Source: Magnetospira sp. QH-2 (lineage in GTDB: Bacteria; Pseudomonadota; Alphaproteobacteria; Rhodospirillales; Magnetospiraceae). Taken from it: a DNA stretch of 64,000 nucleotides. Every line of letters begins with the position of its first letter. The stretch's first letter is position 1. The stretch lies in NCBI RefSeq assembly GCF_000968135.1, contig NZ_FO538765.1, positions 1,875,819 through 1,939,818 of the forward strand, in the 5' to 3' direction. This document shows positions 1 to 7,954 of the stretch, one piece after another. The notes below the pieces were generated by a model. The model saw only the letters and a list, made by a program, of their open reading frames with translations. It did not search any database and was not told where the DNA came from. Both the position numbers and the translations under genes were made by a program.

Positions 1-367
1 CTCTTCTTCGGTGCCGCAGGACTGGCTGAAGACCATCAACGAGTATGGCGGCGGCATGGGCGAGACCTATGGCGTTCCGGTGGAAGAAATCGTTGAAGGC
101 ATTAAGCACGGTGTGCGCAAGGTCAACATCGATACCGATCTGCGCATGGCCTCTACCGGTTCCATCCGCAAGCACCTGCACGACAACAACGCTAACTTCG
201 ATCCGCGCAAGTTCTTGAAGGTGGCCCAAGATGCCATGACCGATATCTGCAAGGCCCGCTACGAAGCCTTTGGGACCGCCGGCAATGCCGACAGAATCAA
301 GGTCATCAGCCTCGAGACCATGTTCATGGACTACGAGGCCGGTAAGTTGGACCCGAAGGTGAATTGA
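1..367 (+). CDS. fba: Fructose-bisphosphate aldolase, class II (C-terminal part)
   Basis: This is the C-terminal ~121 residues of a class II (metal-dependent) fructose-bisphosphate aldolase; the start lies left of the window. It interconverts fructose 1,6-bisphosphate with dihydroxyacetone phosphate and glyceraldehyde 3-phosphate in glycolysis, gluconeogenesis or the Calvin cycle. The reading frame is open from base 2, and the segment GVRKVNIDTDLRMASTG is the family's substrate-binding signature (the NxDTD stretch). The tail with KARYEAFGTAG and the IKVISLETM segment is typical of the CbbA/FbaA type of about 350 residues. A strong terminator follows directly. In sulfur oxidisers this gene is often part of a cbb operon, but nothing to the left is visible, so that is inference. 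Confidence 0.93.
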   Translation, partial: SSSVPQDWLKTINEYGGGMGETYGVPVEEIVEGIKHGVRKVNIDTDLRMASTGSIRKHLHDNNANFDPRKFLKVAQDAMTDICKARYEAFGTAGNADRIKVISLETMFMDYEAGKLDPKVN

Positions 368-410
368 TTACCGTCGAATTCTGTTCGACTTCACGGTGAA
401 TAAAGGGGAA

Positions 411-435
411 GGGCGTCCTGAGGGACGCCCTTTTT
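411..435 (+). terminator. Rho-independent terminator after the aldolase gene
   Basis: An 8-bp GC-rich stem (411-418 with 423-430, arms GGGCGTCC and GGACGCCC) with a 4-nt loop is followed by five Ts. It sits 44 bases after the aldolase stop codon and separates that gene from the cytochrome/flavoprotein operon. Confidence 0.9.
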
Positions 436-487
436 CTGTCATTTGCAGGAAAAGGCAAGAATTTGTATGAATATTAGATAATTCTAA

Positions 488-540
488 AATTAGAAATATT
501 GGATATATGTGTTGTTAATTCTGGATTTATATTTCTAATT
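488..540. promoter_or_regulatory. AT-rich upstream region of the flavocytochrome operon with a 12-bp inverted repeat
   Basis: Bases about 455-625 are strikingly AT-rich compared with the surrounding GC-rich DNA, as expected for a promoter region. Within it, AATTAGAAATAT (488-499) and ATATTTCTAATT (529-540) form a perfect 12-bp inverted repeat with a 29-base gap. The left arm also overlaps a smaller TTCTAA/TTAGAA dyad (482-495). This could be a regulator site for the fcc genes or a cruciform. No -10/-35 pair can be assigned with confidence. Confidence 0.4.
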
Positions 541-639
541 CGGGGGATGATTTTGATAAGTATTATACTTTTGTGTTTTAATCCCGAATTCAGTGTGGTA
601 TCGAATCCTTACATAAACTTTGTTTTTCAGGGAGGCAAA

Positions 640-1284
640 ATGGTGTCCAAGACCGCTTTGCGTACCGCCCTCGCAGCTGTTCTTTTCAGCGGCCTGGCCG
701 GTACCGGGATCGCTCACGCCGATAGCCACGGTGGCATGGCGTCAGCAAGCATGTTGGCAAATACCTGTAACGGCTGTCATGGCCCGGACGGGAACAGCTA
801 TGGGCCGGCATCGCCGTCCATCGCCGGCATGAATGACCTTTATCTCACAGAAGCGCTTATGATGTACAAGAGCGGCGAACGCCCCTCGACCATCATGGGC
901 CGGATCGCCAAGGGCTATTCCGAAAAGGAACTCGAGGCTATTGCCAAGTTCTTCGCCGGCAAAAAGACCATACGCGTCGCCAAACAGAAGTCGGATGCTA
1001 AAATGGTCGAAATGGGCCAGAAGATTACCCGTGATCTCTGTGAAGGCTGCCACGAGAAAGACGGCTATGCCGCCGAGGATTACCCGATCCTGGCCGGTCA
1101 GTTGATGCCGTACCTGCGCAACAACCTGGCGGATTTCGCCTCCGGTGCGCGTAACCTGGACACCAACCCCTCGCTTTCGGCCAAGGAACGCCGCAAGAAA
1201 AAGGGCAAGTTGAAGGATCTCCACGATAAGCACGGTAAAGACGGCGTGGAGGCCGTTGTTCAGTTCTACGGCAGCCGTAAGTAA
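640..1284 (+). CDS. fccA: Periplasmic diheme cytochrome c, flavocytochrome c cytochrome-subunit type
   Basis: A 214-residue exported class I diheme cytochrome c. The ATG at 640 is chosen because GGAGG lies just upstream and the protein then begins with a normal Sec signal peptide ending about AHA-D at residue 26-27; an upstream in-frame extension is unlikely to be translated. Two CxxCH haem-binding motifs lie at residues 43-47 (CNGCH) and 134-138 (CEGCH), one per cytochrome domain. The next gene, 16 bases downstream, encodes the sulfide-dehydrogenase flavoprotein, so the pair most likely forms flavocytochrome c sulfide dehydrogenase: the flavin subunit oxidises sulfide and passes electrons to this subunit. 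The C-terminal region is unusually Lys/Arg-rich. The name follows context; sequence alone does not separate FccA from other diheme c4-like cytochromes. Confidence 0.8.
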   Translation: MVSKTALRTALAAVLFSGLAGTGIAHADSHGGMASASMLANTCNGCHGPDGNSYGPASPSIAGMNDLYLTEALMMYKSGERPSTIMGRIAKGYSEKELEAIAKFFAGKKTIRVAKQKSDAKMVEMGQKITRDLCEGCHEKDGYAAEDYPILAGQLMPYLRNNLADFASGARNLDTNPSLSAKERRKKKGKLKDLHDKHGKDGVEAVVQFYGSRK

Positions 1285-1300
1285 GGGGAGACACGTATCA

Positions 1301-2602
1301 ATGACTGATTTTAATCGTCGCGGATTTCTCAAGCTGACCGGTGGCGCTGCCGCCGTGGCTGGAGCCGCTGTTGCCGCCCCGCATGTGGCGAAAGCCGCTG
1401 GGGGCAAGGTTGTCGTGGTTGGCGGCGGTGTGGCTGGTGCCACCACTGCCCGTTACCTGAAGATCGCCGACAAGGCCATCGACGTGACCTTGATCGAGCC
1501 CAATGCCACCTATCATACTTGCTTCCTGTCCAACGAAGTGCTGTCTGGTGATCGCACCATGGACCAGATTGCCGTCACCTATGACGGCCTAAAGTCCATG
1601 GGTATCAAGGTGGTCAAGGACATGGTTACCGGCATTGATGCCATGGGCAAGAAGGTCATGACCAAGGGGGGAGAGACCTTCTCCTATGACCATTGTGTCG
1701 TGGCTCCGGGTATCTCCTTTAAGCTTGATGGTTATGGCGGCGTGTCCGATGGCATGTTCGACAAGATCCCGCATGCTTGGAAGGCCGGTCCGCAAACCGC
1801 CCTATTGCGCAAGCAGTTGGAAGCCATGCCTGATGGTGGCACCTTCTGTATGGTGGCGCCGCCGAATCCGTTCCGCTGCCCCCCCGGGCCGTACGAGCGG
1901 GCCAGCCAGATCGCCATGTACTTCCAAAACCACAAGCCGAAGTCCAAGATCGTCATTATTGATCGCAAGGAGAAGTTCTCCAAGTTCGGCCTGTTCATGG
2001 GAGCTTGGAAGAACCTGTATGGTTACGGCACCGACAACAGCATCATCAAGTGGGTGAAGGCGTCTGAAGCCGGGGCCATTGAGTCCATCGATCCCTCGAC
2101 CATGACCGTCACCACCGACTTCGAGACCGTCAAGGCCGATGTCATCAACTACATCCCGCCGCAAGTGGCCGGTGAGATCGCCATCAAGGCCGGTCTGACC
2201 AACGCCAAGGGCTGGTGCGATGTGGACAAGGTGACCTTCGAGTCCAAGGTACACAAGGGCATTCACGTGCTCGGCGATGCCTCGGTGGCGACCAAGATGC
2301 CCAAGTCCGGGTATTCCGCCAACTCGCAAGGCAAAGTCTGTGCCGCCGCCATCAACGCTGCCCTCAAAGGCATGGAGATGGGGCATCCGTCCTACGTCAA
2401 TACCTGCTACTCCATTGCCGGTAAGGACTATGGCTTCTCGGTCGCGGCTGTCTACAAGTACAACAAGGCCGAGGACCTCATTGCTCCGGTCAAGGGTGCT
2501 GGTGGTCTGACTCCGGGTGATGCGTCCGCCGAGGCGCGTCGTCGCGAGGTGGAATTCGCCTACAGCTGGTACGACAATATCGTCAAGGATACCTGGGGCT
2601 GA
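1301..2602 (+). CDS. fccB: Sulfide dehydrogenase (flavocytochrome c) flavoprotein subunit, FccB/SoxF type
   Basis: A 433-residue FAD-dependent sulfide dehydrogenase subunit that oxidises sulfide in the periplasm. The start at 1301 gives a twin-arginine signal (NRRGFLKL, residues 5-12), so the protein is exported folded with its flavin. A dinucleotide-binding GGGVAGATT motif sits at about residues 41-49. Conserved cysteines include YHTCF in the N-terminal part and FRCPPGPYERA in the middle; the latter resembles the flavocytochrome c family signature that contributes to the redox-active disulfide. The C-terminal third (about NTCYSIAGKDYGFSVAAVY) matches the FCSD flavin-binding domain. It follows the diheme cytochrome with a 16-base gap, consistent with one operon. 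SoxF would be an equally valid name. Confidence 0.9.
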   Translation: MTDFNRRGFLKLTGGAAAVAGAAVAAPHVAKAAGGKVVVVGGGVAGATTARYLKIADKAIDVTLIEPNATYHTCFLSNEVLSGDRTMDQIAVTYDGLKSMGIKVVKDMVTGIDAMGKKVMTKGGETFSYDHCVVAPGISFKLDGYGGVSDGMFDKIPHAWKAGPQTALLRKQLEAMPDGGTFCMVAPPNPFRCPPGPYERASQIAMYFQNHKPKSKIVIIDRKEKFSKFGLFMGAWKNLYGYGTDNSIIKWVKASEAGAIESIDPSTMTVTTDFETVKADVINYIPPQVAGEIAIKAGLTNAKGWCDVDKVTFESKVHKGIHVLGDASVATKMPKSGYSANSQGKVCAAAINAALKGMEMGHPSYVNTCYSIAGKDYGFSVAAVYKYNKAEDLIAPVKGAGGLTPGDASAEARRREVEFAYSWYDNIVKDTWG

Positions 2603-2660
2603 TAAGCGCCGGGTCGGGGGCGCAACGACGCTTCCTGACGCTATCCACTGACTTGGCGAG

Positions 2661-2690
2661 GGCCCTTGTCCCCAAAGGGGGGCAGGGGCC
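2661..2690 (+). terminator. Strong hairpin after fccB
   Basis: A 13-bp stem (2661-2673 with 2678-2690, including G-T pairs) with a short A-rich loop lies 58 bases after the fccB stop. No T-run follows, so it may be a weak terminator or an mRNA-stabilising 3' structure that separates expression of fccAB from the downstream NapC-type gene. Confidence 0.5.
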
Positions 2691-2801
2691 TTCCGTCCCA
2701 ACAGCAATAACAAAAACAAACTAGAAAAAATTGATCCAGGAACACGTTGGTGCCGACCGCGAGGTGTGTCGGGTCGCGCCATTGCAGAGAGGAACGATAC
2801 A

Positions 2802-3350
2802 GTGCGTATGATCTGGAATTGGCTGAAAAATCCCGGTGTCCGCTGGGGGCTGATCGTCGGCGTCGTGGGGACGTTTGTCGGCATCGTCGGCTTCAATGTT
2901 GTGGTCGCCCACACCAATACCATGGAGTTTTGCACCTCCTGCCATTCGATGTCTTATCCTTTGGCGGAGTACAAAAAGAGCTTCCATTACAAGAATACCG
3001 TCGGTGTTCAGGCCGGGTGCCCGGACTGCCACGTACCCCATACCTATCCCGATCTGCTCATCGCCAAGGTCATGGCGGCCAAGGACGTGTATGGCGAGAT
3101 CATGGGCCATATCGAGACCCCAGAGCTCTATGAAAAGGAGCGGCTGACCATGGCCAAGCGGGTTTGGGCCAAGATGGAGGCCACGGAATCCAGGGAATGC
3201 CGCAATTGCCACGATTTCGAGGACATGCTTTCCGATGAGCAGGGACGCCGCGCCCGCCGTAAACACAGCGAGGCGCAAAAGAAAGGCGGTCATTGCATCC
3301 AATGTCACAAGGGCGTCGTGCACGAAATGCCGGAAGGGTATGAAGGATAA
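2802..3350 (+). CDS. Membrane-anchored tetraheme cytochrome c, NapC/NirT family
   Basis: A 182-residue NapC/NirT-type quinol-linked tetraheme cytochrome. The GTG at 2802 is chosen because AGAGAGGA lies 8 bases upstream; an in-frame ATG at 2808 is the alternative. A single N-terminal membrane anchor (about residues 16-35) is followed by four haem motifs: CTSCH (44), CPDCH (73), CRNCH (133) and CIQCH (165). Family members pass electrons between the quinone pool and periplasmic partners. Here the neighbours are flavocytochrome c and another tetraheme cytochrome, not a nitrate or nitrite reductase, so it may link sulfide oxidation to the quinone pool. That role, and the direction of electron flow, are inference. 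Confidence 0.87.
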   Translation: MRMIWNWLKNPGVRWGLIVGVVGTFVGIVGFNVVVAHTNTMEFCTSCHSMSYPLAEYKKSFHYKNTVGVQAGCPDCHVPHTYPDLLIAKVMAAKDVYGEIMGHIETPELYEKERLTMAKRVWAKMEATESRECRNCHDFEDMLSDEQGRRARRKHSEAQKKGGHCIQCHKGVVHEMPEGYEG

Positions 3351-3413
3351 TACCTTGCCCGACCAATCGTGTTACATTAGACAAGCCTGATATTGATGAG
3401 GAAAGGCTCAGAT

Positions 3414-4787
3414 ATGTTCAATAGCCGCACTGTATCGGTGGCGAGTGGAGGCCTGTTAGCGGCTGCCGCGTTGCTGATCGCCGGGGCGTATTTCGCCGAA
3501 CCGGCTACCGCCAAGTCCATGACTTCCGGCGAGACCCATGAAGACAATCTGGTGGCCTCGGTGGCTGCCGGGGGGCGTTTGTACGATGATTGGGCTCGCG
3601 AAACCGCAGCCCGTAAGCCACGCAAGGTCCATCCGCTTTATCCCGAGGAAGGCCTCTATGCCGACCAACCTTGGCAGACCTGGCGTTGTGTTACCTGCCA
3701 TGGCTGGGACTACAAGGGATCCGAGGGTATGTACCATACCGGTCCCAAGTATACGGGGATCAAGGGCATTGCGGGAAAGAGAGGCGCCGAGATCGGCGAG
3801 GTCATCGAGATCCTCACCGACGGGAAGCACGGCTACGGCGATATGATGGACGACCAAGACCTGCTTGATGTGGCGTCTTTCGTGGTCAATGGTCAGACCG
3901 ACGTGGATCAGGTCATCGATCCGGTGACCCGCCGGGCCAAGGCCAAACCGGCGGCGTCGTCGGTGTATTTCTCCACCATCTGCGTGAGCTGCCATGGGGC
4001 CGACGGGCGCATGATGGATACCATCCCGCCGGTGGGTGATGTGGCTCGGACCGATCCCTGGCAGTCGTTGCATAAGATGCTCAACGGCCACCCGGGTGAT
4101 GACATGCCGGCTTTGCGAGCTTTCAGTCTGCCGACCATCCTGTCGGTACTGGCCTATACCCAGACCCTGCCGTCCCATGATCGGCTGGCCTCCATTTCCC
4201 GGGGCGGTAAGCTCTATGACGACTGGGCCAAGGAAATCGATCGGCGCTTCCCCGAAGACCCGCATCCGTCCTTTCCCACGGGGGTCGAGATTGCCGTGGG
4301 CAGCAACACCTGGCGCTGCGTGGAGTGCCATGGCTGGGACTACAAAGGCAACAACGGCATTCGCGGTATCCGCAATCTGGCCGGGGCCCATCCGCTGGCG
4401 ATCGAGAAAATCCTCACCGATGAGACTCATCGCATGGACGATTTTCTCAAGCACAAGGATATGACCGACCTGGCCAACTTCATCAGCCAGGGGCAGGTGG
4501 AGGTCAACGAGTTCATCGACCCGACCTCCAAAAAGGCTAAGGGCAACAAGGACACCAGTCCGGAATATTTCTTGACCCTTTGCGCGACCTGTCACGGTGA
4601 GGACGGTCGCGCCATCCGCACCATGCCGCCCTTGGGCCGGGTCGCCGACAACAGCCCCTGGAAGGTGCTGCATCGTATGTTCCATGGCCATCCGGGTGAC
4701 TATATGCCCGCCTGGCAAGCGTCCATGCCGCCGACCATCGCCAAGGACGTGCTGGCCAAGCTACAGACCTTGCCGGTGAAGAAGTAG
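3414..4787 (+). CDS. Exported tetraheme cytochrome c built from a duplicated diheme unit
   Basis: A 457-residue periplasmic cytochrome. The ATG at 3414 follows GAGGAAAGG at a good distance and starts a signal peptide (cleavage near residue 33, ATA-K); TTG 3393 and ATG 3396 are less likely. Four haem motifs occur at residues 92 (CVTCH), 190 (CVSCH), 302 (CVECH) and 390 (CATCH). The first and second halves repeat each other: GGRLYDDWA and GGKLYDDWA, TWRCVTCHGWDYKG and TWRCVECHGWDYKG, and GHPGDDMPA and GHPGDYMPA, with an offset of about 200-210 residues. Each half therefore contains two different cytochrome domains, the second with a probable Met axial ligand in the HPGD-x-MPA motif. I do not recognise a named family. 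It is probably a periplasmic electron carrier or a subunit of a sulfur-compound dehydrogenase. Confidence 0.85.
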   Translation: MFNSRTVSVASGGLLAAAALLIAGAYFAEPATAKSMTSGETHEDNLVASVAAGGRLYDDWARETAARKPRKVHPLYPEEGLYADQPWQTWRCVTCHGWDYKGSEGMYHTGPKYTGIKGIAGKRGAEIGEVIEILTDGKHGYGDMMDDQDLLDVASFVVNGQTDVDQVIDPVTRRAKAKPAASSVYFSTICVSCHGADGRMMDTIPPVGDVARTDPWQSLHKMLNGHPGDDMPALRAFSLPTILSVLAYTQTLPSHDRLASISRGGKLYDDWAKEIDRRFPEDPHPSFPTGVEIAVGSNTWRCVECHGWDYKGNNGIRGIRNLAGAHPLAIEKILTDETHRMDDFLKHKDMTDLANFISQGQVEVNEFIDPTSKKAKGNKDTSPEYFLTLCATCHGEDGRAIRTMPPLGRVADNSPWKVLHRMFHGHPGDYMPAWQASMPPTIAKDVLAKLQTLPVKK

Positions 4788-4828
4788 GGCAAGGCTTAGG
4801 CCCGACATTTGATCAAGGAATGAAGAAG

Positions 4829-4860
4829 CCCTGCGCCTCAATGGTGCGGGGTTTTCTTTT
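4829..4860 (+). terminator. Rho-independent terminator after the tetraheme cytochrome gene
   Basis: A 9-bp stem (4829-4837 with 4843-4851, with two G-T pairs) and a 5-nt loop precede a TTTTCTTTT tract, 42 bases after the stop codon. Confidence 0.85.
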
Positions 4861-4901
4861 GTGCCACACTGGGAAAGGTAATTGAGCAAGGGGGGACGTT
4901 C

Positions 4902-5324
4902 ATGGATCGACAAACCTTCGCGCCCGGTGAGGTTCTTTTTAAGCAAGGGGACGACGGTGAGATCGCCTACCTGGTGGAAAAGGGCGCCATCGAGATTTCG
5001 GTCAACGAGGGAGCGGACAAGCAGGTGCTCGGCCAAATCGACCCGGGCGGCCTGTTCGGCGAGATGGCGCTGATCTCCAGCATGCCGCGCATGGCCACCG
5101 CCACGGCGACCGTTGAGGCCACCTGTGTTGTGATCCCCAGAATGGTCCTGAGCGTCCTCATCGGCGGCGCCGACCCTTTGATGAGCGCCTTGCTTCTCAA
5201 CCTCATCGGCCATATCCGCTCACTGAACGAAAAGCTCACCCCCGAACTGTTCGAGGACGACGAGGTCCAGTTCTTCTTCCAGGGAGCCGACGGGGCCTAT
5301 CGGCGGGAAGATCGGCGGGCGTGA
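4902..5324 (+). CDS. Stand-alone cyclic nucleotide-binding domain protein
   Basis: A 140-residue cytoplasmic protein consisting of one cyclic-nucleotide-binding (Crp-type) beta-roll at about residues 5-110 and a short acidic tail. The phosphate-binding-cassette signature is visible as FGEMALISSMPRMATA, with the Glu and Arg that contact the ribose and phosphate in family members. There is no helix-turn-helix DNA-binding domain, so it is not a transcription factor; it may be a cAMP/cGMP-responsive regulatory subunit. A related protein is encoded at 21430-21825. It lies between the cytochrome genes and a thioredoxin-like gene, with its own upstream terminator. Ligand and target are unknown. Confidence 0.82.
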   Translation: MDRQTFAPGEVLFKQGDDGEIAYLVEKGAIEISVNEGADKQVLGQIDPGGLFGEMALISSMPRMATATATVEATCVVIPRMVLSVLIGGADPLMSALLLNLIGHIRSLNEKLTPELFEDDEVQFFFQGADGAYRREDRRA

Positions 5325-5487
5325 GTGGATACTGATCAAGCCGTCGTATATTCCCGGGACGAAGTAGGGGCTTCGATGCGCAGAGCACGACCTTGGCCAC
5401 CTCACAACTCACACTCCCTTCACACCAGTTTGATTTCCCGATCCGGACCTCGAACTCTACCATCGTGAAATCCTGGGAGGTCCGACC

Positions 5488-6030
5488 ATGCGCCTGTTGC
5501 TGCTCATTCTAATGTTGCTGTTCACCGTCGCCACTCCAGCGCGCGCAATGGAATCCGCCCCACCCATGGCCCCGGACTGGACGGTCTCGGAATGGCTGAA
5601 CGGGGAGGGGAGTACCCTGGCCGACCTGAAAGGCAAGGTCGTGGTCATCGAGTTCTTTCAGATGTGGTGTCCAGGCTGCAATAGCTTCTCCATTCCGCTC
5701 ATGCACCAATGGCAGACCGAAACTTTCAAGGGCGCCGTGGAAGCAGGGGCATTGCAGGTGGTCAGCATCCACACGGTGTTTGAAGGCCATTCGGTCCAGA
5801 CCCCGGCAAAACTGCGCAAGTTCATCAAGCGCAAGGGCATCACCAACCTGGTGGGCATCGACGCCTACGAGAAGGGTGATCACTATCCCATCACCATGCG
5901 CCGGTGGAAGACCGGCGGCACGCCAGAAGTGGCCATCGTCGACAAGAAGGGCCGCCTGCGATTCCAGGAGTTTGGCGGCTTCAATACCGATACGGCGGAA
6001 GCGCTGATCAAAAAGCTGTTGAAGGAGTAG
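5488..6030 (+). CDS. Exported thioredoxin-like (TlpA/AhpC-TSA fold) protein
   Basis: A 180-residue periplasmic thiol-redox protein. GGAGG precedes the ATG, and a hydrophobic signal peptide ends near ARA-M (residue 20). The thioredoxin active site WCPGC lies at about residues 59-63, and the cis-Pro region appears as GGTPEVAIVD. Lying close to sox genes and a CcdA-type thiol transporter, it could be the periplasmic acceptor of CcdA-supplied electrons, comparable to SoxW or TlpA; this is inference. The gene ends at 6030 and the convergent hemB ends at 6031, so the two abut with no spacer. The 163 bases upstream (5325-5487) show no gene and no convincing motif beyond the ribosome-binding site. 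Confidence 0.8.
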   Translation: MRLLLLILMLLFTVATPARAMESAPPMAPDWTVSEWLNGEGSTLADLKGKVVVIEFFQMWCPGCNSFSIPLMHQWQTETFKGAVEAGALQVVSIHTVFEGHSVQTPAKLRKFIKRKGITNLVGIDAYEKGDHYPITMRRWKTGGTPEVAIVDKKGRLRFQEFGGFNTDTAEALIKKLLKE

Positions 6031-7092
<1,062 letters not shown>

Positions 7093-7131
7093 CTATTTGA
7101 AAGGGGTAATTGCCCCTCAATCACGTCGCAA

Positions 7132-7875
7132 CTAGCTCAATTTCTGCAAGGCCGGGAAGGCTTCCAGGATCCAATTGCTGATGCTGTTCAACCCACCGGT
7201 GAGAATAAGCACGCCGGTGAGCACCAGCAGACCGCCCAAGGCCATCTCGATCTTGCCCAGATGGCGGCGGAACTTGGCCAGGAATAACATGAAGCGGCTG
7301 GCAAAGGCGGCGGCGAGCAGGAATGGAATGCCCAGTCCGGCCGAGTAGATGGACAGCAGGATAATGCCGTCCCAAATGCTTTCGCCCATGGCCGCCTGCA
7401 TGAGAATGGTCGACAATACCGGTCCGACGCAGGGGGTCCAACCGAAGCCAAACGCCATACCGATCAAAAAGGCGCCGATCACCCCTGCTGGTTTGTTTTC
7501 CAGGTGAAAGCGCTTTTCGAAGTTCAAGAATCCGATCTTGAACAGGCCCATGTAATGCAGCCCGAAGATAATGATCAAGATGGCGCCGAAAATGGCGAAT
7601 TCCCGTTTGTGCTGACCCATGAAGCCGCCGATGGTGGTGGCTCCGGCGCCCAGGCTGACAAACACGAAGCTCAGGCCGAGGACGAAAAACAGGCCGGAGA
7701 TCAATGCCCGGCGGGTTGTTTCCGATCGCTGCTTGGAATCCGCGTCGGTCAGGTCTTCCAGCGAGGCGCCGGAGATGAACGACAGGTAGGCTGGCACAAG
7801 CGGCAGAATGCAGGGGGCCAAGAAGGTGAGGATACCGGCAACCATCGCCGTACCGTAGGAAACGTCCATGCCCAT
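7132..7875 (-). CDS. soxV: CcdA/SoxV-type thiol-disulfide membrane transporter
   Basis: A 247-residue polytopic membrane protein of the CcdA/DsbD transmembrane family, which moves reducing equivalents from cytoplasmic thioredoxin to periplasmic thiol proteins. The redox cysteines are visible in FLAPCILPLVPAY (first membrane helix) and GWTPCVGPVLS (fourth), each flanked by the typical prolines. CAGGAG nine bases upstream supports the ATG at 7875. Its position directly downstream of soxB suggests the SoxV role of keeping the SoxY carrier cysteine reduced through a periplasmic thioredoxin. The same protein could serve cytochrome c maturation, which this cytochrome-rich cell needs. The gene name follows context. 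Confidence 0.88.
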   Translation of the reverse strand: MGMDVSYGTAMVAGILTFLAPCILPLVPAYLSFISGASLEDLTDADSKQRSETTRRALISGLFFVLGLSFVFVSLGAGATTIGGFMGQHKREFAIFGAILIIIFGLHYMGLFKIGFLNFEKRFHLENKPAGVIGAFLIGMAFGFGWTPCVGPVLSTILMQAAMGESIWDGIILLSIYSAGLGIPFLLAAAFASRFMLFLAKFRRHLGKIEMALGGLLVLTGVLILTGGLNSISNWILEAFPALQKLS

Positions 7876-7900
7876 GATCGGGAACTCCTGACAAACGGGG

Positions 7901-7931
7901 GCCCCGCGCTCTCAGAGGAGAGGCGCGGGGC
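7901..7931 (-). terminator. Hairpin between soxB and ccdA
   Basis: GCCCCGCGC (7901-7909) and GCGCGGGGC (7923-7931) form a perfect 9-bp stem, extendable by TCTC/GAGA. Read on the - strand it follows the soxB stop by about 24 bases and precedes ccdA. Only a weak T-rich stretch follows, so partial termination or mRNA stabilisation is more likely than a full stop. Confidence 0.5.
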
Positions 7932-7954
7932 AGTAACGGGGGAAACGAACGCGC

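Noticed and set aside
2802-3350. NapC-type gene as part of a nitrate or nitrite reductase operon
   Set aside because: No nap, nir or nrf genes are adjacent; neighbours are sulfide-oxidation genes.
3456-4718. 420-codon - strand open frame opposite the tetraheme cytochrome gene
   Set aside because: Antisense shadow with His/Gly-rich sequence and no coherent domain.
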